From the NCBI GenBank assembly GCA_023375785.1, contig SZWC01009477.1:1-64000 (forward strand): a stretch of 64,000 nt of DNA, given 5' to 3'. Positions 1-13,200 of this stretch are shown here, one piece after another. A program made the translations under genes and the position numbers. Every line of letters begins with the position of its first letter. Position 1 is the stretch's first letter. The notes beneath the pieces were generated by a model. That model was not told the origin of the DNA, made no database searches, and saw nothing but the letters and a program-made list of their open reading frames with translations. This stretch comes from Penium margaritaceum (Eukaryota; Streptophyta; Zygnematophyceae; Desmidiales; Peniaceae).

Positions 1-124
1 AAACCCTAAACCCTAAACCCTAAACCCTAAACCCTAAACCCTAAACCCTAAACCCTAAACCCTAAACCCTAAACCCTAAACCCTAAACCCTAAACCCTAA
101 ACCCTAAACCCTAAACCCTAAACC
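1..124. repeat. Telomere tract, (CCCTAAA)n, left chromosome end
   Basis: About 17.5 perfect copies of the 7-bp unit CCCTAAA run from the first base, with no variant unit. This is the C-rich strand of the TTTAGGG telomere found in most land plants and many green algae. Reading C-rich from 5' on the + strand is the orientation expected at a left chromosome end, so the window very probably begins at a chromosome terminus. The tract passes straight into the 21-bp satellite, sharing the bases AACC with it, with no degenerate transition zone. It is short for a plant telomere, so the assembly probably stops inside the tract. Confidence 0.97.
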
Positions 125-825
125 AGTTCAAACCAATCCATAACCAGTCGCACCACTCCGCAACCAGTTCGCACCACTCCGCAACCATCTCGCACCACTC
201 CGCAACCAGTTTGCACCACTCCGCCCCAGTTTGCACCACTCTGCAACAAGTTCGCACTCCTCTGCAACCAGTTCGCACCACTCCACAACCAGTTCCCACC
301 ACTCCGCAACCAGGTTGCACCACTCCGCAACCAGTTTGCAATACCCCGCAACCAATTGGAGACACTCTGCAACCAGTTTCCACGACTCCGTAATCAGTTC
401 GCACATCTCCGCAACCCATTTGCACCATTCCGCAACCAGTTCGCACCACTCCGCAACTAGTTCGCACCACTCCGCAACCAGTTCCCACCACTCCGCAACC
501 AGTTCACACCACTGCGCAACCAGTTCGCACCACTCCACAACCAGTTCACACCACTCCGCAACTAGTTCGCACAACTCCACAACCCGTTAGCACCACTCCG
601 CAGCCAGTTTGGACCACTCCACGGCCAGTTTGCTCCACTCTACAACCGATTCGCACCACTCCGCAACCAGTTCGCACCACTCCGCAACCAGTTCGCACCA
701 CTCCACAACCAGTTCGCACCACTCCGTGACCAGTTCGCACCACTCTGCAACCAGTTTGCGCGACTCTATAACCAGTTCCTACCACTCCACAACCAATTCG
801 CACCACTCCGCAACCAGTTCGCACC

Positions 826-1119
826 ACACTACAACCCGTTTACACCACTCCACAACCAGATTGCACCACTCCGCGACCAGTTCGCACCACTGCGCAACCA
901 GTTCGCACCACTCGGCAACCAGTTTGCACCACTCCGCAACCAGTTTGCACCACTCCGCAACCAGTTCGCACCACACTACAACCCGTTTACACCACTCCAC
1001 AACCAGATTGCACCACTCCGCGACCAGTTCGCACCACTGCGCAACCAGTTCGCACCACTCGGCAACCAGTTTGCACCACTCCGCAACCAGTTTGCACCAC
1101 TTCGCAACCAGTTCGCACC
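826..1119. repeat. 147-bp segmental duplication (7 x 21 bp)
   Basis: The stretch from 826 (starting ACACTACAACCCG) recurs from 973, an offset of exactly 147 bp or seven satellite units. The two copies are nearly identical over their whole length; one visible difference is CTCCGC against CTTCGC near the end of the second copy. Rare variants such as CAGATTGC and CTCGGC are shared, so this is a recent block duplication and not convergence. Confidence 0.9.
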
Positions 1120-2039
1120 ACTCTGCAACCAGTTTGCACCACTCCGCAACCAGTTCGCACCACTCCAAAACCAGCTTGCACCACTCTGCAATCAGTTCAC
1201 ACCACTCCGCAACCAGTTCGCAGCACGCCGCAACAAGTTTGCACCACTCTGCAGCCAGACATAACCACTCCGCAACCAGTTGGCACCACTCTACAACCAA
1301 TTTGCACCACTCCGCAACCAGTTTGCTCTACTCCGTAACCAGTTTGCACCACTCCGCAACCAGTTCGCACCACTCCGCAACCAGTTTGCACCGCACCGCA
1401 ACCAGTTTGCAGCATCGTGCAACCAGTTCGTACCACACCGCGAGCAATTTGCACCTCTCCGCAACCAGCCCGCACCACTCTGCAACCAGTTCCCACCACT
1501 CCGCAACCAGCTCGCACCACTCCACAACCAGTTCCCACCACTATGCAACCAGTTCAAACCTCTCCGTAACCAGTTCGCACCACTCCGCAACCAGTTCGCA
1601 CCACTACGCAACCAGTTCGCACGACTCCACAACCAGTTTGCACCATTCCGCAACCAGTTTGCACCACTCTGCAACCAGTTTGCAACACTCCTCAACCAGT
1701 TCGCACCAGACGGCAACCAGTTCCCACCTCTCCGCAACCAGGTTTCACCACTCCGCAACCAGTTCGCACCACTTCGCAACCAATTTGCACCACTCCGCAA
1801 CCAGTTTGCACGACTGTGCGACCAGTTCGCACCCCTCCGCAACCCGTTTGCACCACTCCGCAACCAGTTCGCACCACTCCGCAACCAGTTTGCACCACTC
1901 CGCAACCTGTTTGCACCACTCCGCAACCAGTTCACACCACTCCGCAACCATTTCGCACCACTCCGCAACCAGTGAACACAACTCCGCAACCAGTTCGCAC
2001 CACTCCGTAACCAGTTCGCACCACTCTCTAACCAGTTTG

Positions 2040-2355
2040 CACCACTCCGCAACCAGTTCGCACGACTGTGCAACCAGTTCGCACCACTCCGCAACCGGTT
2101 CGCACCACTCCGCAACCAGTTCGCACGACTGTGCAACCAGTTCGCACCACTCCGCAACCGGTTCGCACCACTCCGCAACCAGTTCGCACGACTGTGCAAC
2201 CAGTTCGCACCACTCCGCAACCGGTTCGCACCACTCCGCAACCAGTTCGCACGACTGTGCAACCAGTTCGCACCACTCCGCAACCGGTTCGCACCACTCC
2301 GCAACCAGTTCGCACGACTGTGCAACCAGTTCGCACCACTCCGCAACCCGTTTGC
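2040..2355. repeat. 63-bp higher-order repeat, five copies
   Basis: The diagnostic variant CACGACTGTGC occurs at 2,061, 2,124, 2,187, 2,250 and 2,313, always 63 bp (three satellite units) apart. The intervening CAACCGGTT variant repeats with the same period. The copies look identical, so this is the youngest homogenised part of the 21-bp array. The following ~150 bp, including the rare AACCTGTTTGC variant at 2,408, also resembles the stretch at 1,904, an offset of 504 bp (24 units). Confidence 0.92.
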
Positions 2356-3192
2356 ACCACTCCGCAACCAGTTCGCACCACTCCGCAACCAGTTTGCACC
2401 ACTCCGCAACCTGTTTGCACCACTCCGCAACCAGTTCACACCACTGCGCAACCATTTCGCACCACTCCGCAACCAGTTCACACAACTCCGCAACCAGTTC
2501 GCACCACTCCACAAACAGGGCGCACCACTCTGCAACCAGTTCACACCACTCAACAGCCAGTTCGCACCACTCCGCAACCAGTTTGCACCACTCCGCAACC
2601 AGTTCACACCACTTGGCAACCAGTTCGCAACACTCCGCAACCAGTTGGCACCACTCCGCAACCAGTTTGCACGACTCTGTAACCAGTTCGCACAACTCCG
2701 CAACCAGTTCGCACCACTCCGCAACTAGTTCGCATGACACCGCAACCCGTTTACACCACTCCGCTACCGGTTTGCACCACTCCGCAACCAGTTCGCACCA
2801 CTCTGCAACCAGTTTGCACCACTCCGCAACCAGCTCGCACCACTCCAAAACCAGTTTGCACCACTCCGCAACCAGTTCGCACCACACAGCAAGCAGTTGG
2901 CACCACTCCGCATCCAGTTCGCACCACTTCGCAACCAGTTTGCAGCATGCCGCAACCAGTTTGCACCACTCTGCAACCAGATTGTACCCCTTCGCAACCA
3001 GTGGGCACCACTTTGCAACCAGTTTGCACCACTCTGCAGCCAGTTCGCACTACTCCGCAACCAGTTCGAACCACTCCGCAACCAGTTCGCACCACTCCGC
3101 AGCCATTTTGCACCACTCCGCAACCAGTTTGGAGCACTCCACAACCAGTTCGCACCACTCCGCTACCAATTAGCACCTCTCTACAACCAGCC

Positions 3193-6100
3193 TGTAAGTG
3201 CGTGTAAGTTCGTGTAAGTGCGTGTAAATGCGTGGAAGTACGTGTAAGTGCGTGTAAAATTGTGCGAGTGCGTGTAAGTACGTGTAAGTGCGTGTACATG
3301 CGTGTGAGTGCGTATACCTGTGTGTGAGTGCGTGTGAGTGCCTGTAAATGCATTTGAGTGCGTGTAAGTGTGTGTAAGTGTGTGTAGGTGCTTGTAAGTC
3401 CGTGTAAGTACATGTAAGTGTGTGTAAACATATGTTAGTGCGTCTAAGTGTGTATAAGTGTGTGTAAGATGATACGTGCGTGTGAGTGTGTGTAAGTGTG
3501 TGTAAGTGCGTGTAAGTTCATGAGAGTGTGTATGAGTGTGTGTAAGTCTGTGTAAGTGCGTGTAAGTGCGTGTAAGTATGTGTACGTGCATGTAAGTGTG
3601 TGTAAGTACGTGTAAGTTCATGTAAGTGCGTGTGAGTGCGTGTAAATGCATGTGAGTGTGTGTAAGTGCGTGTGAGTACGTGTGAGTGTGTGTGTGTATG
3701 TGTGTAAGTATGTGCAAGTGTGTGCAAGTGCGTGGAGGACGTGTGAGTACGTGAGAGTGTGTGGAAGTGCGTGTAAGTGTGTGTGTGTACGTGTTAGTAC
3801 GTGTGAGTACGTGTACGTGCATGTTAGTGCATGTAAGTATGTGCAAGTGCGTGTCAGTGTGTGTAAGTGCGTGTAAGTGCGTGTGAGTGCGTGTGAGTGC
3901 GTGTGAGTGCGTGTAAGTACATGTGAGTATGTGTATGTGTGTATAAGTACGTCTAAGTGCGTGTAAGTGCGTGTAAGTACGTATAAGTACGTGTGAGTAC
4001 GTGTGAGAGTGTGTAAATGCATGTGTGTAAGTGCATGTAAGTGCGTGTATGTGCGTGTGAGTATATAAGTGCGTGTGAGTACGTGTAAGTGTGTGTAAGT
4101 ACGTGTAATTGCGTATTAGTGCGCGTAAGTGTATGTAAGTGTGTGTAGGTGTGTGTAAGTACGTGTAAGTACGTGGAAGTGTGTGTAAGTACGTATATGT
4201 GCGTGTAAGTGTGTGTGAGTGTGTATGAGTGCGTGTAAGTACGTATAAGTTTGTGTAAGTATATGTGAGTGTGTGTAAGTGGGTTTAAGTATGTGTAAGT
4301 GCGTGTAAGTCCATATAAGTGTGTGTAAGTGCGTGTAAGGGCGTGTAAGTGCGTGTAAGTCCGTGTAGGTCCGTGTACGTACGTGTGAGTGCGTGTAGGT
4401 ACGTGTATGTGTTTGTAAATGCGTGTAAGTCTGTGTGAGTGTGTGTAAGTGTGTATAAGTGCGTGTAAGTGTATGTAAATCTGTGTAAGTATTTTTAAGT
4501 GTGTGTAAGTACGTATAAGGGTGTGTAAGTGTGTGTGAGTATGTGTGAGTCCGTGTAAGTGTATGTGAGTGCGTGTAAGTGCGTGTAAGTGTGTATAAGT
4601 ACGTGTAAGTGTGTGTAACTGTGTATACGTGCATGTACGTGCGGGTAAGTGTGTGTAAGTGTGTCTAAGTACTTGCAAATGCGTATAAGTACTTGTAAAG
4701 GCGTGTGAGTACGTGTAAGTGCGTGTGAGTGCGTGTCAGTCAGTGTAAGTGTGTGTGAGTGCGTGTAAGTGCGTGTACGTGTGTGTAAGTACATGTAAGT
4801 GCATGTAAGTGTGTGTAAGTGCGTGTAAGTGCATGTAAGTGTGTGTAAGTGCGTGTAAGTGCGTGTAAGTGTGTGTAAGCGCGTGTAAGTGCGTATAACT
4901 GTGTGTCAGTGCGTGTAGGTGCGTTTGAGTATGTGTAAGTGCATGTGAGTACGTGTAAGTACATGTGAGTGCGTGTAAGTGTGTGTAAGTACGTGTAAGT
5001 ATGTGTGTGTGTAAGTACATATAAGTATGTGTGAGTGTGTGTGATTGTGTGTAAATGCATGTAAGTCTGTGTAAGTGCGTGTAAGTGCGTGTAAGTGCAT
5101 GAGTATGTAAGTGCGTGTGAGTGTGTGTAAGTGTGTGTAAGTACGTGTAAGTGCGTATAAGTGCGTGTAGGTACGTGTAAGTGCGTGTAAGTGCGTGTAA
5201 GTGCGTGTAAGTACGTGTAAGGGTGTGGATGTGTGTGTAAGTGCGTATATGTGCATGTAAGTGGATGTGAGTGCGTGTGAGTGCGTGTAAGTGTGTTTAA
5301 GTTTGTGTAAGTGTGTGTGAGTGCGTGTAAGTGGGTCTAAGTACGTGTAAGTGCGTGTAAGTCTGTATAAGTGCATATAAGTATGTGTAAGTGCATGTAA
5401 GTACGTGTAGGTCCGTGTAAATGTGTGTGAGTGCGTGTAGGTGCATCTAAGTATGTGGACATGCGTGTAAGTGCGTGTGAGTGCGTGCAAGTGCGTGTAG
5501 TTAATGTAAGTGCAAGTGAGTGCGTGTAACTGCGTGTGAGTGCGTATAAGTTCGTGAGAGTTCGTGTAAGTCTATGTAAGTGCATTTAAGTGTGTGTAAG
5601 TGCGTACATGTGTGTGTAAATATGTGTGAGTGTGTGTAAGTGTGCGTAAGTACGTGTAAGTCCATGTAAGCGCGTGTGAGTGTGTGCAAGTGCGTGTAAG
5701 TACGTGTAAGTGCGTATAAGTGCGTGTAAGTATGTGACAGTGTGCATAAGTGCGTGGAAGTGGGCGTAAGTGTGTGTAAGTGTATGTAAGTACGTGTGAG
5801 TGCGTGTAAGTATGTGTAATTACATGCAAGTGTGTGTGAGTGCATGTGAGTATATGTAAATGCGTGCAAGTGTATGTAAATGCGTGTAAGTGTGTGTAAG
5901 TGCGTGTAAATGTATGTGGGTGCGTGAAAGTGCATATAAATGCATGTAAGTGTGTGTGAGTGTGTAAGTGCGTGTGAGTACATGTGTGTGTAAGTGTGTG
6001 TGAATGTGTATAAGTGTGTGTAAGTGCGTGTAGGTACATGTAAGTACGTGTAAGTGCGTGTAAGTGTGTGTAAGTGTGTGTAAGTGCGTGGAAGTGTGTG

Positions 6101-9100
6101 TTACTGCGTATATGTGCGTGTAAGAGTGTGTGAGTACGTGTAAGTGCATGTAAGTATGTGTAAGTTTGTGTAAGTGCGTGTAAGTCCGTGTAAGTGCATG
6201 TGAGTGTGTATAAGTGCGTCAAAGTGCGTGTAAGTGTGTGTACGTATGTGTAAGTGCGTGTAAGTACGTGTAAGTACGTGTAAGTGCGTGTGAGTGGGGG
6301 TAAGTGTGTGTAAGTGCGTGTAAGTGCGTACAAGTATGTGTGAGTGCGTGTAAGTGTGTGTAATTGCGTGTAACTGCGTGTAAGTCCGTGTAAGTACGTG
6401 TAAGTATGTGTGAGTGCGTGTAAGAGTGTGTAAGTGCGTGTAAGTGCGTGTGAGTATGTGTCAGTGTGTATAAGTGTGTGTAAGTGCATGTAGGTCCGTG
6501 TAGGTGAGTGTAAGTGCGTGTAAGTGTGTATATGTGCGTGTAAGTACGTATAAGTGTATGTAAGTATACGTAGGTGCGTGTAAGTGTGTGGAAATACGTT
6601 TGGGTGTGTGTATGTCCATGTGAGTACGTGTAAGTACGTGTAAGTGCGTGTAAGTGTGTGTAAGTATGTGTAAGTGTATGTAAGTACGTGTAAGTGCGTG
6701 TCACAACGTGAAAGTATGTGTAAGTGTGTGTAAGTACGTGTTAGTACGTGTAAGTGTATGTAAGTGCGTGTAAGTACGTGTAAGTGTGACTAAGTGTGTG
6801 TGAGTGCGTATAGGTGTGTACAAGTGCATGTAAGTGCGTGTAAGTGCGTGCAAGTGCGTGTAAGTGCATGTAAGTGCGTGTATGTATGTGTGAGTGCGTG
6901 TATGTGCGTGTGAGTGTGAATAAGTGTGTATGAGTTTGTGTGAGTGCCTGTAAGTGCATGTGAGTGCATGTAAATGTGTGTAAGTGCGTCTAGGTGCGTG
7001 TAAGTGCGTGTAAGTGCGTGTAATTGTGTGTACGTATATGTAAGTGCGTGTAAGTGTGTGTAAGTGTGTGTAAGTTGATATGTGTGTGTGAGTGTGTGTA
7101 AGTGTGTGTAAGTACGTCTCAATTCATGTAAGTGTGTGTGAGTATGTGTACGTGCGTGTAAGTGCGTGAAAGTGCGTGTAAGTATGTGTACGTGTGTGTA
7201 AGTGTGTGTAAGTATGTGTAAGTATGTGTAAGTGCATGTAAGTGCGTATAAATGCATGTGAGTGTGTGTACATGTGTGTGAGTACATGTGAGTACATGTA
7301 AGTCCGTGTAAGTGTGTATGAGTGTGTGTAAGTGTGTGTAAGTGTGTGTAAGTGTGTGCAAGTGTGTGCAAGTATGTAGAAGTATGTGTAAGTGCGTGAG
7401 AGTGTGTGTAAGTGCATGTAAGTGTGTGTGAGTACGTGTTAGTGGGTGTGAGTGCGTGTAAGTGCATGTCTGTACGTGTAAGTGCATGTCAGTGCGTGTA
7501 AGTACGTGTAAGTGTGTGTAAGTGTATGTTAGTGCGTATAAGTGTGTGTAAGTACGTGTATGTCCGTGTAAGTACGTTTAAGTGTGTGAAATGGCATGTA
7601 AGTGTGTGTAAGTGCGTGTAAGTGTGTGTAAGTGCGTGTAAGTGCGTGTAAGTGCATGTGAGTATGTGTGAGTGCGTATGAGTGTGTGTAAGTACATGTG
7701 AGTGCGTGTAAGTGGGTATAAGTACAAGTAAGTACATGTAAGTGCATGTAAGTACATATAAGCGCGTGTGAGTGTGTATGAGTGTGTGTAAATGTGTGTA
7801 AGTGTGTGTAAGTACGTGTAAGTGCGTGTAAGTGTGTGTGAGTATGTAAGTGCATGTGAGTGCGTGTAAGTGTATGTAAGTATGTGTAAGTGCGTATAAG
7901 TGCGTGTAAGTGCGTGTAAGTGCGTGTAAGTGCGTATAGGTGTGTGTAAGTGCGTGGAAGTGCGTGTAAGTGTATGTATGTGGGTGTAAGTACGTGTGAG
8001 TGTGTGTGAGTGCGTGTAAGTGCGTATAAGTTCGTGTAAGTGTGTGAGTGTGTGTAAGTGGGTTTAAGTACGTGTAAGTGCGTGTAAGTCCGTATAAGTA
8101 CGTGTAAGTGCGTGTAAGTTCGTCTAAGAGCGTGTAGGTCTGTGTACGTACGTGTGAGTGCGTATAGGTACATGTAAGTGTTTGCAAGTGCGTGTAAGTG
8201 CGTGCAAGTTTGTGTAAGTGTGTGTAAATGCGTGTAAGTGTATGTATGTTTGTGTAAGTCCGTGTAAGTGCGTGTAAGTGTGTGTAAGTGCGTGTGAGTA
8301 CGTGTGAGTCCGTGTAAGTAAGTGTGAGTGCGTGTAAGTGTGTGTAAGTGTGTATAAGTACGTGTAAGTGTGCGTAAGTATGTATAAATGCATGTACATG
8401 CGTGTAAGTACGTATAAGTGCGTGTAAGTGCGTGTAAATGCATATAAGTGCGTATAAATATGTGTGAGTATGTGTAATTACGTGTGAGTACGTGTGAGTC
8501 TGTGTAAGTGTGTGTGAGTGCGTATAAGTGCATGTAAGTGTGTGTAAGTACGTGTAAGTGCATGTATGTGTGGGTAAGTGTGTGTAGGTACATGTAAGTG
8601 TGTGTAAGTGCGTGTAAGTGCGTGTCAGTGTGTGCTAGTGCGTGTAGGTGCATGTATCTGCATGTAAGTTTGTGTAAGTGCGTTTGAGTATGTGTAAGTG
8701 TGTGTGAGTGCGTGTAAGTACATGTGAGTGCGTGTAAGTGTATGTAAGTACGTCTAAGTGCATGCAAGTGTGTGTAAGTATGTATAAGTACGTGTGAGTG
8801 TGTTTCATTGTGCGTAAATACGTGAAAGTGTGTGTAAGTGCGTGTAAGTGTGGGTAAGTGCGTGTGAGTATGTAAGTGCGTGTGAGTGCGTATAAGTGTG
8901 TGTAAGTATGTGTAAGTACATATAAGTGCGTGTAAGTGCGTGTAAGTGCGTGTAAGTGCGTGGAAGTGCGTGAAAGTGCGTGTATGTGCGTGTAAGTGCG
9001 TGTGAGTGTGTGTGAGTGCGTGTAAGTATGTTTAAGTTTGTGTAAGTGTGTGTGAGTGCATGTATGTGGGTATAAGTACGTGTAAGTACGTGTAAGTCCG

Positions 9101-10236
9101 AATAAGTGCGTTTAAGTATGTGTAAGTGCGTGTAAGTGCATGTAGGTCCGTGTAAGTGCGTGTGAGTGCGTGTAGGCATGTCTAAGTGTGTTCAAGCGCG
9201 TGTAAGTGCATGTGAGTGTGTATAAGTGTGTGTAAGTGCCTCTTAGTGCATATACGTTTGTGTAAGTCCGTGTAAGTACGTGTAAGTATGTGTAAGTGCG
9301 TGTAAGTACATGCAATTATGTGTAAGTACTTCATGTAAGTATGTGTGAGTGTTTGTAAATGGGTGTGAGTATGTGTAAGTGTGTGTAAGAGTATGTGAGT
9401 GCGTGTAAGTGTGTGTAAGTGTATGTAAGTGCGTGTATGTGTGTATAAGTGCGTGTACGTGAGAGTAAGTGCATATAAGTCTGTGTAAGTACAAACCAAT
9501 GCTTAGAAGTGTATGTAAATGCGTGTGAGTGCGTGTAAGTGTGTGTGAGTGCGTATGAGTTTGTGTAAGTATGTATGTGAGTGTGTATATGTGCGTGTAA
9601 GTGCTTGGAAGTACGTGTGAGTACGTGTAAGTGCATGTGAGTGTGTATAAGTGCGTGTGAGTGTGTATAAGTATGTATAAGTGTGTGTAAGTACGTGTAA
9701 GTGTTTGTAAGTATGTGTAAGTATATGTGAGTGTGTGTAAGTGTGTATAAGTGCGTGTGAGTCCGTGTAAGTGCGTGTGAGTACGTGCAAGTGCGTGTAA
9801 GTGCATGTAAGTGCGTGTAAGTTTGTGTAAGTACATGTAAGTACGTGGAAGTGTGTGTAAGTGCGTATACGTACGTGTAAGTGCGTGTGAGTGTGTGTAT
9901 GTGTGTGTAAGTGTGTGTAAGTGTGTTTAAGTATGTGTAAGTCCGTGTAAGTCTGTGTAAGTGCGTATAAGTCCCTGTAAGTCCATCTAAGTACGTGTAA
10001 GTGCATGTAAGTGTGTGTAAGTGGGTGTCAGTACGTATAAGTGCGTGTAAGTGTGTGTGAGTATGTGTAAGTGCGAATGAGTGCATGTAAGTGGTTGTGA
10101 CTGTGTGTAAGTGTGTGTACGTGTTTGTAAGTACGTGTAGGTATGTGTGAGTGTGTGTAAGTATGTCTAAGTGCGTGTTAGTGCGTGTAAGTACGTGTAA
10201 ATGCGTGTGAGTGCGTGTAAGTGCGTTTAAGTGCAT
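3193..10236. repeat. 10-bp satellite array, block I (GTAAGTGCGT on + strand)
   Basis: About 700 tandem copies of the 10-bp unit GTAAGTGCGT, with frequent variants GTAAGTGTGT, GTAAGTGCAT, GTAAGTACGT and GTGAGTGCGT. The phase is well kept, with a few 1- to 2-base slips. The change from the 21-bp satellite at ~3,190 is abrupt (CAACCAGCCTGTAAGTGC). Most variants are CpG-to-TpG or CpG-to-CpA. Minus-strand open frames with a 10-residue period (THLHALTRTY) are explained by a 10-bp unit read three times per period and are not genes. No unique insertion was seen inside the block. Confidence 0.96.
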
Positions 10237-10248
10237 GTGAGTACTCAC
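10237..10248. repeat. 12-bp palindrome at strand-switch centre of the 10-bp arrays
   Basis: GTGAGTACTCAC is a perfect palindrome. To its left the 10-bp satellite reads GTAAGTGCGT on the + strand; to its right, after ~20 irregular bases, it reads ACGCACTTAC. It is the centre of a very large imperfect inverted repeat with arms of about 7.0 and 6.3 kb. Confidence 0.93.
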
Positions 10249-13200
10249 GCGTACTAATACCCCCACTTACACACACTTTCACACACATACACGTACTTGC
10301 ATGGACTTACATGCACTTACATGCACTTACACAGACTTACACACACTTACACACACTGAACGTACTTACGCACACGTACACACACTCACACGCACTTACA
10401 CACAGTTACACGTACTTACACGTACTTCCATGCACGTACGTGCACTTATACAGACTTACACGCACTTATACGTACTTATACAAACTTACACATACTTACA
10501 CGCACTAACACACACTTACACGGACCTACATGCACTTATACGTACTTACACATACTTACATACACTCACACGCACTTATACGTACTTAGACACACGTACA
10601 CACACTTGCACGTACTCATACGCACTTACACGGACCTACACGTACTTAAACACACTCACACGTGCTTACACACACTTGCACACACTTACACAGAATTACA
10701 CGCACTTACACACACTTACTCACACTCACACACACTTAAACACACTCACACACACTTACACGTACTTACACGTACTTACATGTACTTACACGTACTCACA
10801 CGCACATACATACACATACACATACTTACACGTACTTCCACACACTTACACACACTTAAACACACTTACACGTACTTACACGTACTCACACACACTTAAA
10901 GGCACTTACACGCACTTACACGCACTTACACACACTCACACGCACTCACACGCACATACATGTACTTACACACACTTACACGGACTTACATGGACTTACA
11001 CATACGTAAACGTACATACTCACACTTACAGGCACTCATACATACTTACACACACTTACACATACTCATGCACTTCCACACACTTACGTACACTTGCACA
11101 TAATTATACGCACTTACGCACACTTACACGCACTTACACGTACTTGCACACAATCGCACGTACTTACACGGGCTTATACGCACTTACACACACACTTACA
11201 CACACTCACACCCACTTGTACAAACTTAAACGCACTTACATGCACTTATACACACTTACACATAGTAACACGCACTCATACGCACTTACATGTACTCACA
11301 CGCACTTACACGCACTCATACGCACTTACATGTACATACACGCACTTACACGCACTTACACGTACTTGCATGCACTTACATGCACTTACATGCACTCACA
11401 CATACTTACATGCACTTACACGCACTCACACGTACTTACGCTCATTTACACGTACTCTCACACACTTACACACACTTTCACGTACTTGCATACACTCGTA
11501 CACACACACACTTACACGCACTTACACGCACTCACACCCACTCATACGTACTTACGCACACTCACATGCATTTACACGCACTTACATACTAGTACACGTA
11601 CTTACACGCACTTACACATACTTACACGTACTTACACGCACTTACACGCACTTATACATACTAACACATACTTACACGTACTTACACGTACTTATACGCA
11701 CTTATACATGCTCACACACACTTACACGAACTTATACGCACTTATACAGACTCACCCACACTTACACACACTTACACACACTTACACACACTTACACACA
11801 CTTACACATACTTACACGCACTTACACGTACTTAAACGCACTTACACATACTTACACGCACTTACACGTACTTACACACACTTACATGTACTTGCATGCA
11901 CTTACGCACATTTACACGCACTCACACACACGTACACGCACTCAAACACACATAAACATACTTACACATACGTACACGCACTTTCATGCACATACACACA
12001 CTTACACGTACTTACACGCACTTCGATGCACTTATACATACTTACACGCACCTACACGCACTTACACGTACTTATACATACCTACACACACTCACACACA
12101 CTTATACGTTCTCATTCACACGTATACATACTCACACGCACTTATACATACTTACACATACGTACACGCACTTACACACACTTACACGGACTTACACGTA
12201 CTTACAACTACTTACATGCACTTACACGCACTCACGCGTACTTACATGCACATTCAAACACTTACACACACTTCCACGTACTTACACGCACTTACACGTA
12301 CTTACTTACATTTACACGCACTTATACACACTTGAAGTACTTACACATACTTTATTCGCACTTACACACACTTAGACATACTTACACACACTTACACGTA
12401 CTTCCACGCACTTACGTGTACTTACACATACTTATACACACTTACACGCACTTACACATACTTACACACACTTACGCGCACTTACACATACTTACACGGA
12501 CTTACACGCACTTATACACACTTACACACACTTACACGCACTAACACGCACTTACACGCACTTACACATACTTACACACACTTACACATACTCACACGTA
12601 CTTACACGGACCTACACGTACTTACACGCACTTATACGCACTTACACCCACTTACACACACTTACACAGACTTACCTTACTTACACACACTTACACATAA
12701 TTACACACACGTACACGCACTCACACACACTTACACAAACTTACACGCACTTACATGTACTTACACACACTCACGTACACATACACACATATACATGTAC
12801 TTACACATACTTCCGCACACTTACACGCACTTATACACACTCACACACACTTATTCATACTTATACGCACTTACAGGCACTTACACATACTTACACGCAC
12901 TTACTCACACTCACACGCACTCACACGCACTTATATGTACTTACACACACTTACACGGACTTACATGGACTTACACATACGTAAACACACCTACACACGC
13001 TTACAGGCACTCACACACACTTACACGTACTTACATGTACTCATGAACTTGCACACACGTACGTACACTTGCACACAATCATAGATACTTACACACACTT
13101 CCACGCACTTACACGTACTTGCAAACAATCGCACGTACTTACACGGGCTAACACGCACTTACACACACTTACATACCCTCACACCCACTTGTACAAACGT

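Larger units (their letters stand above)
125..3192. repeat. 21-bp subtelomeric satellite array
   Basis: About 145 head-to-tail copies of a 21-bp unit whose core is CCAGTTCGCACCACTCCG, followed by CAA. The phase is almost unbroken over 3 kb. Most differences are at the two CpG sites: TTCGC becomes TTTGC or TTCAC, and TCCGC becomes TCTGC or TCCAC. Because 21 is a multiple of three and the unit has no stop codon in most frames, long frames with 7-residue periods (HHSATSS on +, WLRSGAN or EWCELVA on -) run across it. These are a by-product of the period. The array directly abuts the telomere tract. Confidence 0.95.

Noticed and set aside
125-3192. CRISPR-like regular repeats
   Set aside because: Units are contiguous with no spacers, the array sits beside a plant-type telomere, and the genome is eukaryotic.
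10301-12544. 747-codon + strand open frame, Thr/His/Leu-rich
   Set aside because: It has an exact 10-residue period set by the 10-bp satellite. Mirror-image frames occur on the minus strand of the oppositely oriented block, so it is a composition effect.
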